From Marinomonas rhizomae (lineage in GTDB: Bacteria; Pseudomonadota; Gammaproteobacteria; Pseudomonadales; Marinomonadaceae), in NCBI RefSeq assembly GCF_003315485.1, contig NZ_QNSE01000002.1:248001-312000 (forward strand): a stretch of 64,000 nt of DNA. Reading direction: 5' to 3'. A program made the position numbers and the translations under genes. Of the stretch, positions 38,345-45,932 are shown piece by piece. The number at the start of each line of letters is the position of its first letter. Positions within the stretch are counted from its first letter, which is position 1. Under the pieces are notes generated by a model, which was not told the origin of the DNA, did not search any database, and saw only the letters and a list, made by a program, of their open reading frames with translations.

Positions 38345-38384
38345 CTGTCAGGCATTCCCTGTCATAAACAGGTTATTCTGTCAT
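38345..38384 (+). repeat. Three CTGTCA repeats upstream of an AraC-type gene
   Basis: CTGTCA begins at 38345, 38359 and 38378 in the same orientation; the middle copy is also part of a CCTGT-N5-ACAGG palindrome. They lie just before the AraC/GyrI-like gene and may be its binding sites. The spacings (14 and 19 bases) do not fit a Pho box. Confidence 0.35.
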
Positions 38385-38395
38385 CACTCAGTGAA

Positions 38396-39277
38396 TTGAC
38401 GGAACGAGCAAAGAGCGTGGCATCAATAAAGCATTACGAAAAACGCATGTTGGCGGTATGTGATTACATATATAAGCATTTGGATGAAGACCTAACGGTT
38501 GAAGCCTTATGCGATGTCGCTTGTTTTTCTAAATATCATTTCCACCGGCAGTTTACGCATTTTATGGGCGTTGGCGTTTTTAAGTTTGTTCAGCAATTGC
38601 GCTTAAAAAGAGCCTCGTATGAATTGGTGTTCACGACAGAGAAACGCATTATTGATATTGCTATGAGTGCAAAATTCGATCATCCAGAATCTTTTTCCAG
38701 AGCCTTCAAGAAAGCCTACTCACAATCGCCAAGTGACTTTCGTCGTAATCCTGATTTACAGAAATTAGGTTTGCATTTTCATAAGCTAGAAAAACAGCTG
38801 GAACCTAAAATGACGGCAAATATTGTCGATTTTGATACCACCAAAATAGCCTTGCTAAAGCATAGAGGGGCGCCGAGTCGAATTATGGAATCGGTTGCTG
38901 TCTTTAGAGAATGGCGCAAAGCATCAGGCTTATTACCGATATCGAAAAGTCGCACATTTAATATCGTTTACGAAGACCCCGCCGTGGTCGCCCCAGAAGA
39001 TTTTCGTTGTGATATTGCGGCAGAAGTAATGAACGAAGTAGATGATAATGATTACGGTGTGATCAATAGCACCCTAGAAGGCGGTCGCTATGCTGTTGTG
39101 CGCCATTTAGGCCCTTATGACAGTATTAGCCGCTGTTTGTACTTTCTCTATGGGGAGTGGTTGCCAGAGAGCGAGGAAGAGCCGAGAGATGCGCCCTGTT
39201 TTTTTCAATATCAAAACCATTTTCCAGAAGTGGCTGAACATGAACTAATTACTGATGTGTACTTACCTCTAAAATAA
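38396..39277 (+). CDS. AraC-family regulator with GyrI-like effector domain
   Basis: 293 residues. Two helix-turn-helix motifs of the AraC type occupy about 20-115 ('LTVEALCDVACFSKYHFHRQF', 'IIDIAMSAKFDHPESFSRAF'). The C-terminal ~155 residues are GyrI-like, a small-molecule-binding fold ('YAVVRHLGPYDSISRCLYFL' near 240-260). The fusion is common in regulators of multidrug or stress response (Rob/SoxS-like). A TTG at 38396 opens the frame; a GTG seven codons later is an alternative, and no strong ribosome site decides. Followed by a small membrane protein gene 20 bases later. Confidence 0.82.
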   Translation: MTERAKSVASIKHYEKRMLAVCDYIYKHLDEDLTVEALCDVACFSKYHFHRQFTHFMGVGVFKFVQQLRLKRASYELVFTTEKRIIDIAMSAKFDHPESFSRAFKKAYSQSPSDFRRNPDLQKLGLHFHKLEKQLEPKMTANIVDFDTTKIALLKHRGAPSRIMESVAVFREWRKASGLLPISKSRTFNIVYEDPAVVAPEDFRCDIAAEVMNEVDDNDYGVINSTLEGGRYAVVRHLGPYDSISRCLYFLYGEWLPESEEEPRDAPCFFQYQNHFPEVAEHELITDVYLPLK

Positions 39278-39297
39278 AGTTCCCATAGGAGTCAAAA

Positions 39298-39804
39298 ATG
39301 TTAGCTATTTTTACACATACCCCAATGTGGGTTTGGTTGTTGTTGATTTTGCTTATTTACTTGGGTGCAAAGCAAAGCCGAGACCGTCACGTGTCAAAAA
39401 ACAAAGCCTTCATTCTGCCTATTGTGATGATTGTGTTTTCACTGCACGGCGTAATGTCGAATTTTGGTGGCAGCTTTGATTCGCTACTGTTTTGGAGTGT
39501 CAGTTTTATTGCGACGCTATTGATTGGCGTATTGATTTTTCCATCTCAACAGGCGCGGTTTGATGAGTCGACACAATGCTATTTTATAAAAGGTAGTTGG
39601 CGACCACTGTTTCTTATTTTGGGAATTTTTACCATTAAATACACGGTCGGCGTGATGGAAAGCATGCAAAGTGATTTGCTTAGTCTGTCATTTTTTGTTG
39701 ATGGGTTGTCGTTGCTTTATGGCTTCTTCAGCGGCGTGTTTGCCGCGCGTAGTGTGAGCCTATGGCGCTTGAGCCATCAGACTCAAGCTTATCCTTCGCC
39801 TTGA
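39298..39804 (+). CDS. Small multi-pass membrane protein of unknown function
   Basis: 168 residues with about five hydrophobic segments (about 12-22, 38-52, 62-82, 98-115, 128-150). I associate it with the DUF6622-like group because of 'TPMWVWLLLILLIYLGAKQSR', but this is not certain. An AGGAG ribosome site precedes the ATG. It follows the AraC/GyrI-like gene on the same strand and is probably in the same transcript, so it could be its target. It ends only 4 bases before the convergent MFS gene. Confidence 0.6.
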   Translation: MLAIFTHTPMWVWLLLILLIYLGAKQSRDRHVSKNKAFILPIVMIVFSLHGVMSNFGGSFDSLLFWSVSFIATLLIGVLIFPSQQARFDESTQCYFIKGSWRPLFLILGIFTIKYTVGVMESMQSDLLSLSFFVDGLSLLYGFFSGVFAARSVSLWRLSHQTQAYPSP

Positions 39805-39808
39805 GCAG

Positions 39809-41020
39809 TTAACGGTCTGGTTTTGGGCTCGCCATCCAGCCCAATCCCATCCAGATGATGCCAATGCTTAACATGACATAGAGCGATGCCGTCCATGACT
39901 GCTGCCAGTCGTAGAGTGCGCCAATTAACACAGGGCCAATAGCTGCGAGCGTGTAACCGATTAGCTGTGCCATACCAGACAGCGCGGCTGCTTGTTTTGG
40001 GCTATTGGTTCGTAAGCTGACAAAAGACAAGCCCAAAATAAAGCCCATACTGACGCCAAAGCCAAAAGACACCGACCAGACACCAGACCAACTTGGAATG
40101 AACAAAAAGCCAGCCAAGCTCAATGTCGTCAGCCCAGTGGCAAACAAGCAGAGTCGTCTATGACTGCCTAAGCGATTGATAAAGGGCGCTAAAATCAACG
40201 AAGGAATAGCGCCCGCTAGTTGCAAGTAACCTTGATAAAGCCCAGCTGTCGAATCGGTATAACCATTATTCATTAAAATCGCCGGGACCCACGCGACCAC
40301 CACGTAATTCACCAGCGAGTTGACGGCTAAAAAACCAGCCACTTGCCAAGCGGTAATGGATCGCCAAACCGAGGTTGATATTTCCACATTGTTAGTCTGA
40401 GGAGGCTGATGTTGGGTTATTTTACAACTGAACCAAACCACCAAAGGTAACAGAATCAACACACTTTGACAGGCCAGAGCAAATGACCAACCGCTCATAG
40501 GCAAGTGAAAAGAGGGCTGCTCTGCATACAAACTTAACGGCACCGCAAGGCTCGACATCAGAAAGCCGCCGATGCTCATCATCAGCACATAAATCGCCGT
40601 GAGCTGGACCACGTAATTCGGAAATTCGCGTTTTAGCAAACTCGGCAACAAGACATTACCGATGGCAATACCAGCACCAATAAAAATAGCGCCAATATAC
40701 AAGGTGCTGATCGAACCAAAAGTACGGATTATCATACCAATGGCAATTAAGCCTACACCTGAAGCCAAAATCCGCTCAATGCGAAAATGACGCGTCAGCC
40801 AAGACGCCACAGGCGCAAAAAAACCAAACACCAACAAGGGCAAACTAGTAAGCAAACCAGATTGCGAGCTGCTTAAATTCAGATCGGCACTGATGCGATC
40901 TAGTAAGGGCGGCAAGCCTGTTACTGGGCCACGTAAACTCAGTGCCACCAGAAAAATAAACAGAAGTAAAAATGCCGCGTCGTGTTGCGCTAATTTATGT
41001 AATCGTTTCATGATGTCCAT
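39809..41020 (-). CDS. MFS transporter, CynX/NimT family
   Basis: 403 residues, 12 hydrophobic segments. The first helix 'FLVALSLRGPVTGLPPLLDRI' and loop 'LASGVGLIAIGMIIRTFGS' are typical of the CynX/NimT family (cyanate, nitroimidazole and related small molecules). The family is only a guide; substrate is unknown. It is divergent from an AraC-type regulator with a cupin domain (separated by about 100 bases), the usual arrangement for a regulator controlling an efflux gene. Confidence 0.85.
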   Translation of the reverse strand: MDIMKRLHKLAQHDAAFLLLFIFLVALSLRGPVTGLPPLLDRISADLNLSSSQSGLLTSLPLLVFGFFAPVASWLTRHFRIERILASGVGLIAIGMIIRTFGSISTLYIGAIFIGAGIAIGNVLLPSLLKREFPNYVVQLTAIYVLMMSIGGFLMSSLAVPLSLYAEQPSFHLPMSGWSFALACQSVLILLPLVVWFSCKITQHQPPQTNNVEISTSVWRSITAWQVAGFLAVNSLVNYVVVAWVPAILMNNGYTDSTAGLYQGYLQLAGAIPSLILAPFINRLGSHRRLCLFATGLTTLSLAGFLFIPSWSGVWSVSFGFGVSMGFILGLSFVSLRTNSPKQAAALSGMAQLIGYTLAAIGPVLIGALYDWQQSWTASLYVMLSIGIIWMGLGWMASPKPDR

Positions 41021-41127
41021 TTCGAAAAAGTGATGCTGGGAGAGATTGTCGAGTCGCTATTATATGAGTTACTCTGCTTGCTGAATTGAGAGATTTGGAC
41101 AATAAATTGCGAAATACAGACAGAACT

Positions 41128-41913
41128 ATGCTTCAGACATTGACCGACCTTTGCTTTGCAGACCACTACCCACATCGCATCTTGGTATTGCGCTCACAAT
41201 CCGTGCCCCATCTTGAGGAAACCCCATGGCATCATCATAAGAAAGCACAGCTTGTGTTGCCATTAACTGGCGTTGTGACCAGCTTTATTGATGACAAAAT
41301 GTGGCTTGTGCCACCGCGCTGCGCGGTTTGGATTCCCAGTAATCTCATGCATCGTAACCAGATATCGCCTAATGCTGACGTGTGCATGTTATTTGTCGAC
41401 AGCACTGATTTAGCGTTGCCGGAAGTTGCTTGCACCCTGACGATCACGCCTTTTGTACGGGAATTGATATTGCATCTGCATACGCAACAAGATTACGAAA
41501 AAACCGATCCGGCAACGGACCGACTAGTCGATGTTTTGCTCGATCAACTCATTCAACTAGAGCGAGAAGAGTTTGATTTTCCTATTCCTGATGAACCAAC
41601 ACTTAACCGCCTTGCCCTCGAACTCATTGCCAGACCCAACGAAAAGCGTACCCTAGGCGAATGGGCCAGTGACTTTGCCATGAGCGAACGCACCTTAGCG
41701 CGCCTGATAAAACGCCATATACAACTCACCTTCGGTCAATGGCGTCGCCAACTTCACATCGTTCTCGCTCTGCAAAAACTCGCCATCAACATGCCAATTC
41801 AAACCATCTCCGAAGAACTCGGCTACGACTCCGTCAGCGCTTTTATCACCTTTTTTAAAAAAGCACTGGGAAAATCACCAAGACAATATCGGATCGAGCG
41901 CTGGGGGAAGTAA
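41128..41913 (+). CDS. AraC-family regulator with N-terminal cupin domain
   Basis: 261 residues. The N-terminal cupin-type sensor (about 25-110) has 'HHHKKAQLVLPLTGVV' and 'WIPSNLMHRNQIS'; the C-terminal AraC HTH pair (about 170-260) reads 'LGEWASDFAMSERTLARLIKR' and 'PIQTISEELGYDSVSAFITFF'. The longest frame opens at a TTG at 41086, but the ATG at 41128 (MLQTLTDLC) gives the normal N-terminus of the family and is preferred without strong ribosome-site support. It probably controls the divergent MFS gene. Confidence 0.85.
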   Translation: MLQTLTDLCFADHYPHRILVLRSQSVPHLEETPWHHHKKAQLVLPLTGVVTSFIDDKMWLVPPRCAVWIPSNLMHRNQISPNADVCMLFVDSTDLALPEVACTLTITPFVRELILHLHTQQDYEKTDPATDRLVDVLLDQLIQLEREEFDFPIPDEPTLNRLALELIARPNEKRTLGEWASDFAMSERTLARLIKRHIQLTFGQWRRQLHIVLALQKLAINMPIQTISEELGYDSVSAFITFFKKALGKSPRQYRIERWGK

Positions 41914-41939
41914 GGGTATCTATCGTGCAAGTGTTTGTT

Positions 41940-42266
41940 TTAGTGGGCGAACTTCAACACTACTACACCAAGGATGATCAGCAACACGCCCATGTAGCGA
42001 AGCAAGGAAGTGGGATCGCCATAAAACCAAATACCCAATAAAAACGTGCCAGATGCACCTATTCCCGTCCAAACCGCATAAGCGGTTCCCATCGGAATTT
42101 CTTTTTGTGCCAACCACAGTAAAGCACCACTTACCGTCATAAAAAAAATCGCAATGGCAATCCCTAACATTTTTGACCCGCCAGATTGCGCCATTTTTAA
42201 GCCGACGGGCCAGCCTATTTCGGTAAGCCCTGCTAATAGTAAATAGACCCAGCTCATGTTCATCAC
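41940..42266 (-). CDS. sugE: Small multidrug resistance protein, SugE/Gdx type
   Basis: Four-helix membrane protein of 108 residues; SugE/Gdx members export guanidinium and quaternary ammonium ions. The conserved glutamate lies in helix 1 (about 16, 'AGLTEIGWPVGLKMAQ'), with 'IPMGTAYAVWTGIGASGTFLLG' (about 57-78) typical of the SugE rather than the EmrE branch. No guanidine riboswitch was seen upstream. It is divergent from a LysR-type gene. Confidence 0.85.
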   Translation of the reverse strand: MMNMSWVYLLLAGLTEIGWPVGLKMAQSGGSKMLGIAIAIFFMTVSGALLWLAQKEIPMGTAYAVWTGIGASGTFLLGIWFYGDPTSLLRYMGVLLIILGVVVLKFAH

Positions 42267-42315
42267 TCCATACTAGAAATATTCGCACTTAAGTGGGCGA
42301 AGTTGCTTTTTATAG

Positions 42316-42359
42316 TATCGATATTTATGATGATATAAAGTTATTAACTATCGATATTT
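42316..42359 (+). promoter_or_regulatory. Paired TATCGATATTT direct repeats before the LysR-type gene
   Basis: Two identical 11-base copies of TATCGATATTT begin at 42316 and 42349, 33 bases apart (about three helical turns), and contain the palindromic core ATCGAT. They end 5 bases before the chosen start codon of the LysR gene. They fit a binding site for the LysR protein that controls itself and possibly sugE. Confidence 0.5.
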
Positions 42360-42364
42360 TTCAT

Positions 42365-43252
42365 ATGTTGAGTTTAGAGCAAATCAATATGCTGGTGTTA
42401 TCCGCTGAATTAGGGTCTTTTTCAGCGTGTGCGAGAAGACTGGGTAAAGTACAGTCAGCCGTGAGCCACGGTATCAGCAGCTTAGAAATAGACTTAGGAG
42501 TTGAACTGTTTGATCGCTCCTCACGTAGCCCAAAACTGACGCTGGAAGGGGAACGTTTAATCCGCAGCGCAAAAGCGCTTTTAGCCCAATCCCATGAGTT
42601 TGAAAAAATTGCCGAATCCATTACGCGTCGTGAAGAGGGTGCATTAACGATTGCCGTTGACGATGCCTTATTGACGCCTTATTTGAGCTCTATCTTGGCT
42701 GTATTTTCTCAAGCTTTTCCCCATGTCGAAATTGACCTGATTTCTTTGGCGTCGCCTGACATTATTACCAGGGTGGCCGATGGCAATGTTGACATCGGCA
42801 TGATGTTTTCAGAAGTAGAAGTGAATAAGCAAGTGGACTTTTGTTACGTAGGCAGCGTGGACTTTGTCGCGGTGTGCCATGCTAATTTCCCCTTAGCGGC
42901 TTTGCGTCGGCTCTCCGAATCGGATTTGATACCCTATCGCCAAATTGCAGTGAGAGGCCAGCAAAAGCGAGAGTCACAAGCACTCATCAGCATGACGCCA
43001 AATGCATGGTGGTGCTCAAGTAACTACAGTGTATTGGAGTTGGTGAAACAACAAATAGGCTGGGCTTACCTTCCTTTAACCTTGGTCCAGCCCTTCATTC
43101 AAACAGGCTTACTGCAAAAAATAGACGTCACCTTTGACCACAAACCCTGGTCTGTCCCCGTTGACCTAGTCTGTAAAAAAGGCGCCTTACGTGGCCCAGC
43201 TCATCAGTGGCTCTTTGATGCCTTTAAAAATGCATTTCCTGCTGAGCGTTAG
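42365..43252 (+). CDS. LysR-family transcriptional regulator
   Basis: 295 residues with an N-terminal HTH ('FSACARRLGKVQSAVSHGIS' at about 19-38) and a substrate-binding effector domain. The longest frame begins at 42293, but the extra N-terminal part has no family similarity and would cover the operator repeats; the ATG at 42365 (MLSLEQINMLV) is the standard LysR start. Divergent to sugE. Target genes and ligand cannot be read from sequence. Confidence 0.85.
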   Translation: MLSLEQINMLVLSAELGSFSACARRLGKVQSAVSHGISSLEIDLGVELFDRSSRSPKLTLEGERLIRSAKALLAQSHEFEKIAESITRREEGALTIAVDDALLTPYLSSILAVFSQAFPHVEIDLISLASPDIITRVADGNVDIGMMFSEVEVNKQVDFCYVGSVDFVAVCHANFPLAALRRLSESDLIPYRQIAVRGQQKRESQALISMTPNAWWCSSNYSVLELVKQQIGWAYLPLTLVQPFIQTGLLQKIDVTFDHKPWSVPVDLVCKKGALRGPAHQWLFDAFKNAFPAER

Positions 43253-43323
43253 GTAAGGTAAAAAGATAAGAAATTATAAAATGGACATAATAATATCCAA
43301 AAAATCTAAAATTAGACTAAAAT

Positions 43324-43339
43324 AGATACTATTGTATCT
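43324..43339 (+). promoter_or_regulatory. Operator-like inverted repeat before the XRE gene
   Basis: AGATAC-TATT-GTATCT, a perfect 6-bp inverted repeat with a 4-base spacer, 21 bases upstream of the XRE start codon. Position and form fit the autoregulatory operator of a HipB-type antitoxin. Confidence 0.5.
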
Positions 43340-43360
43340 TTTTTATGGGTGGTTGTTTCT

Positions 43361-43657
43361 ATGAGTCATTTCCTATTGCTGGACGACAGCGACGTACAGC
43401 ACGCTTTTGCGGCGCATCTTCGTAAGCTGCGAGAGCAAGAAAAACTGTCTCGCGATGCATTGGCCACTCGCAGTGGCGTGCCCGCGCCTACTATTAAAAA
43501 GTTCGAACTGACAGGGCAGATTTCCTTTCGTCAGCTACTGTTACTCTGGCAAAGTCTCGATGATCTATCGCGGCTCTTTGCGTTGACTCAAAATACAGAA
43601 AATAATCAATCTAGTATGCCAACGTCCATTGAAGAGGTGTTGAAAGATGGCTTTTAA
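43361..43657 (+). CDS. HipB-like XRE-family antitoxin
   Basis: 98-residue DNA-binding protein with an XRE helix-turn-helix ('LRKLREQEKLSRDALATRSGVPAPTIKKFE' at about 20-50; HTH core). The C-terminal 'PTSIEEVLKDGF' tail is common in HipB-type antitoxins. The start at 43361 is used: the GTG four codons earlier has no ribosome site. The following small gene overlaps by 11 bases, as a hipA gene would. The antitoxin looks intact while its partner does not (see the next entry). Confidence 0.75.
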   Translation: MSHFLLLDDSDVQHAFAAHLRKLREQEKLSRDALATRSGVPAPTIKKFELTGQISFRQLLLLWQSLDDLSRLFALTQNTENNQSSMPTSIEEVLKDGF

Positions 43658-43856
43658 ACCCATTCAAAAACTCGCCACGACCGCCAGCTTTGCAAGCTGG
43701 GAACAAGCCCAACAAGCGATAGAAGAAATTGTAGAGTCTCTCTCAGGGTTTCATGACGCCGCTTTATCACTCGGCGTGAAACCCGATACCGTGCGTCTGA
43801 TAGAAAAACAACTGGATGCTTGTTGGCAAGATAACAAAGGTTTGTTGGGGGAATGA
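43647..43856 (+). pseudogene. Probable deletion remnant of a HipA-type toxin gene
   Basis: 69-codon open frame overlapping the antitoxin. Its first nine residues (MAFKPIQKL) look like the N-terminus of a HipA-like toxin. The rest ('AIEEIVESLSGFHDAALSLG', 'DTVRLIEKQLDACWQDNKGLL') look like the family C-terminus. A HipA is about 420 residues, so roughly 350 residues of the kinase core would be missing, with the frame restored at the junction. This is inference from pattern, not from alignment; a genuine small protein is the alternative. Confidence 0.5.
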
Positions 43857-43896
43857 ACCGATACGAAATCTTGGCTGTACAGGAAGGCTTATCAAG

Positions 43897-43945
43897 ATAG
43901 GACTGTATTCCTATAATAGTTAAAAATATAGGAACACAATCCTAT
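43897..43945 (+). promoter_or_regulatory. Double ATAGGA-N6-TCCTAT operator
   Basis: Two palindromes ATAGGA-N6-TCCTAT at 43897-43914 and 43928-43945, 31 bases apart (three helical turns); together they also form a 19-bp nearly perfect inverted repeat (17 of 19 matching). They stand 22 bases before the start of the second antitoxin gene. The form resembles HipB operators (TATCC-N8-GGATA), here with a shorter spacer. Confidence 0.6.
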
Positions 43946-43966
43946 TTTTGAATAGGGATAAATGAA

Positions 43967-44271
43967 ATGCCTAAGAGAGACATGCACCGAGTGTTATTTC
44001 CCAAACAACTCAAGGTTTGCGTGTGTTCGGTGAAGATTTGTTGTTGGCAGCTAAACGGCGAGGCTTTACCAAGCAATTGATTTGTGACCGTACCGGGTTT
44101 GATAACAAAACAGTGAACAAAGTCTTTGCGGGCGATCCGGGTGTGGCGATTGGCACTTATATTAAAGTCATGGCTGTGCTTGGTATGGAGGGCAATTTCT
44201 CGACATTGGCTGCCCATGACGAAGTAGGCGTTAAGCTGCAAAACATTAAGCTACTGGAGGGCAGGAAATGA
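43967..44271 (+). pseudogene. Frameshifted HipB-like antitoxin gene
   Basis: A second XRE-type antitoxin gene. The ATG at 43967, with an AGGGA ribosome site, starts a frame (MPKRDMHRVLFPKQLK) that runs into a different frame after codon 16. From about 44014 the -1 frame continues with the HTH protein 'GLRVFGEDLLLAAKRRGFTK' and 'LICDRTGFDNKTVNKVFAGD'. One base is missing relative to an intact gene (LFPKQLK-GLRVFGED). No classical slippery heptamer is seen, so a mutation is more likely than programmed shifting. The stop overlaps the next gene (ATGA). Confidence 0.65.
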
Positions 44272-45205
44272 GCCGTCGAGTGGTGGAGGTTTATGCCCAT
44301 TGGATGCCTATCGACCCGCCTTTGTTAGTGGGACAGCTGACGTTCGCAGAAAGCAGCCGAGGTGGTGTGTTTAGCTTTGCTTACGATCAAGCCTTTCTAG
44401 CATCAGATTACCGCTTACAGATAGATCCACTGCTAACGCTTCATGATGGCGAACTGTATAACGATTCACTCGATAAAAACTTCCGTGCCTTTTTGGATTC
44501 ATCACCGGATCTTTGGGGTCGAATTCTCATGAAGCGACGAGCCGCCATTGAATTTAACAAAGGCTTAAGGACAACAAGTCGACTCACTGAATTAGACTAT
44601 TTATTAGGTGTACATGACTCTTATCGAATGGGCGGAATTCGCTTTAAACTCGCTGGTTCGACAGACTTTTTAGATGACAACTTAGATAACTACAGCGAGT
44701 TTGCTGCACCGCCTATGGCCTCTCTACGAGAGTTGGAATATGCCGCTCTCCAAATAGAAAAAGACGACAATATTGAGAGCGATGAATATTATCGCTGGCT
44801 AAAAATGTTGATTTCTCCCGGCTCATCGTTAGGTGGTGCTCGGCCAAAAGCGTGTGTAACAGACGAGAAGGATCACCTTTGGATTGCCAAATTTCCCAAT
44901 CAAAGTGATGTTTTTGATGTGGGGGCTTGGGAAATGGTCTGCTACGAACTGGCTCAAGCCGCTGGCGTAGAGATGTATCCCAGTGAAATCCGTCGATACT
45001 CCTCTGAACATCATACTTTTATCACCAAACGGTTTGACCGAATCGGCACGCAGAGAGTGCATTTTTCCTCCGCCATGACCGCAACGAAGCGACCCGCATC
45101 TATGATCAAGTGCTCGGTGCCGTGAAACACTGGCAAAGCATCGCCAACCAGCTCGGCATCCGCCGCAGCGAACAACTAGCCAAACAAGAAGCGTTTAATG
45201 TTTGA
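44268..45205 (+). pseudogene. HipA-like serine kinase toxin with internal deletion and frameshift
   Basis: HipA-family toxins are Ser/Thr kinases of about 420-440 residues. Here the N-terminal part (to about residue 271, 'HTFITKRFDRIGTQRVHFSS') is intact, including the ATP-binding region. The frame then changes at about 45080 and stops at 45125. The family C-terminus continues in another frame from 45080 to 45205 ('ATRIYDQVLGAVKHWQSIAN', then LGIRRSEQ). The intervening 110-130 residues, which hold the catalytic aspartate (SNTDDHLRNHGF-type motif), are gone. The product should be inactive as a kinase. Frameshifted antitoxin upstream. Confidence 0.75.
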
Positions 45206-45299
45206 ACGCGGCTTAGAAAGAGACATAGGCAAGCAGATGTCTTTTGGGTTATGTATAAAAAACACGAAAAAATAGACATGTCATAAGGATTTGGTCTTT

Positions 45300-45332
45300 T
45301 CATGTCGAAAAAGTGGGAAAATTTCGACATGA
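45300..45332. repeat. Inverted repeat between hip remnant and SOS-boxed gene
   Basis: TCATGTCGAAA / TTTCGACATGA, a perfect 11-bp inverted repeat with an 11-base loop and no T-run on either side. It may be an end signal for the hip transcript or a protein-binding site. Confidence 0.4.
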
Positions 45333-45432
45333 CTACCTCTCGATGGTGACGCTCTGCTAAGCGATAGACAGAATAGATCATATACGCGTTGCGAGAGTTA
45401 CAAAAAGTTAGCAAAAGCACTCAAAACATTTA

Positions 45433-45452
45433 TACTGTTTTTATATACAGTA
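45433..45452 (+). promoter_or_regulatory. LexA (SOS) box
   Basis: TACTGT-N8-ACAGTA, with an AT-rich interior, matches the gammaproteobacterial LexA consensus (TACTGTATATATATACAGTA) at 17 or more of 20 positions, including the invariant CTGT/ACAG. It lies 22 bases before the start codon of a 99-residue gene that heads the methyltransferase/ATPase-nuclease group. Confidence 0.8.
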
Positions 45453-45474
45453 TATTGGTGTTTAAGGAGAGACA

Positions 45475-45774
45475 ATGAGCCGATTTGAACTGGGTTTTAA
45501 GTCAAGCGAACTACCCGTTACGTTAAAAGATTGTAGCTATGAGAATGATACTTGTCCCTCGTTCTATTTTCGAGTGAAGGATCAATACTACAAACTGTGG
45601 GTAGAATACAAAGACAAAGCCCAACGAGAAGACCCTGATAGCCCTCGTTACACGGTGTGTAAAGCTATCAATGAAGGGGATGATGAATCGCCAGAGATTT
45701 ACAGCGACTCATCAAAAGAAGATCTTTTTCGTTCCGAGTATGTGAGTGAACTGATTGGATTTCTTTCTTCCTAA
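45475..45774 (+). CDS. Small SOS-controlled protein of unknown function
   Basis: 99 residues, acidic toward the C-terminus ('NEGDDESPEIYSDSSKEDLF'), no membrane segment and no motif I recognise. The N-terminal part is beta-like ('FYFRVKDQYYKLWVEYKDKA'). A strong ribosome site (AAGGAG) stands before the ATG, and a LexA box lies just upstream, so it should be induced by DNA damage. It precedes a 5-methylcytosine methyltransferase by 158 bases. A role as a control, inhibitor or effector protein of the system is only inference. Confidence 0.7.
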   Translation: MSRFELGFKSSELPVTLKDCSYENDTCPSFYFRVKDQYYKLWVEYKDKAQREDPDSPRYTVCKAINEGDDESPEIYSDSSKEDLFRSEYVSELIGFLSS

Positions 45775-45932
45775 TTTACTTTTGACGTGGTGGTTTTTAG
45801 AGGCTTTTGCTTTAAGTAAAGCGGATACGTATACGAAGAAACTATCTATATGAAGTCACGTTAGTATGGAATCTTGCCTCGTTTATTTTTGCGAGTATGA
45901 TTGGGCGATTTTAAGTTTAAGCTGTTGGGCGA

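Noticed and set aside
38345-38384. Pho box upstream of the AraC/GyrI-like gene
   Set aside because: CTGTCA copies are 14 and 19 bases apart, not the 11-base period required for PhoB.
41920-42288. 122-codon minus-strand frame over sugE
   Set aside because: It is an out-of-frame shadow on the same strand as the SMR gene, which shows clear family motifs.
43967-44020. Programmed -1 frameshifting in the second antitoxin gene
   Set aside because: No classical slippery heptamer and no obvious downstream pseudoknot, and the adjacent toxin is also broken; a mutation is the simpler explanation.
45106-45420. 104-codon minus-strand frame antisense to the hipA remnant
   Set aside because: It overlaps the real, frameshifted HipA C-terminus on the other strand and has no start signal or family resemblance.
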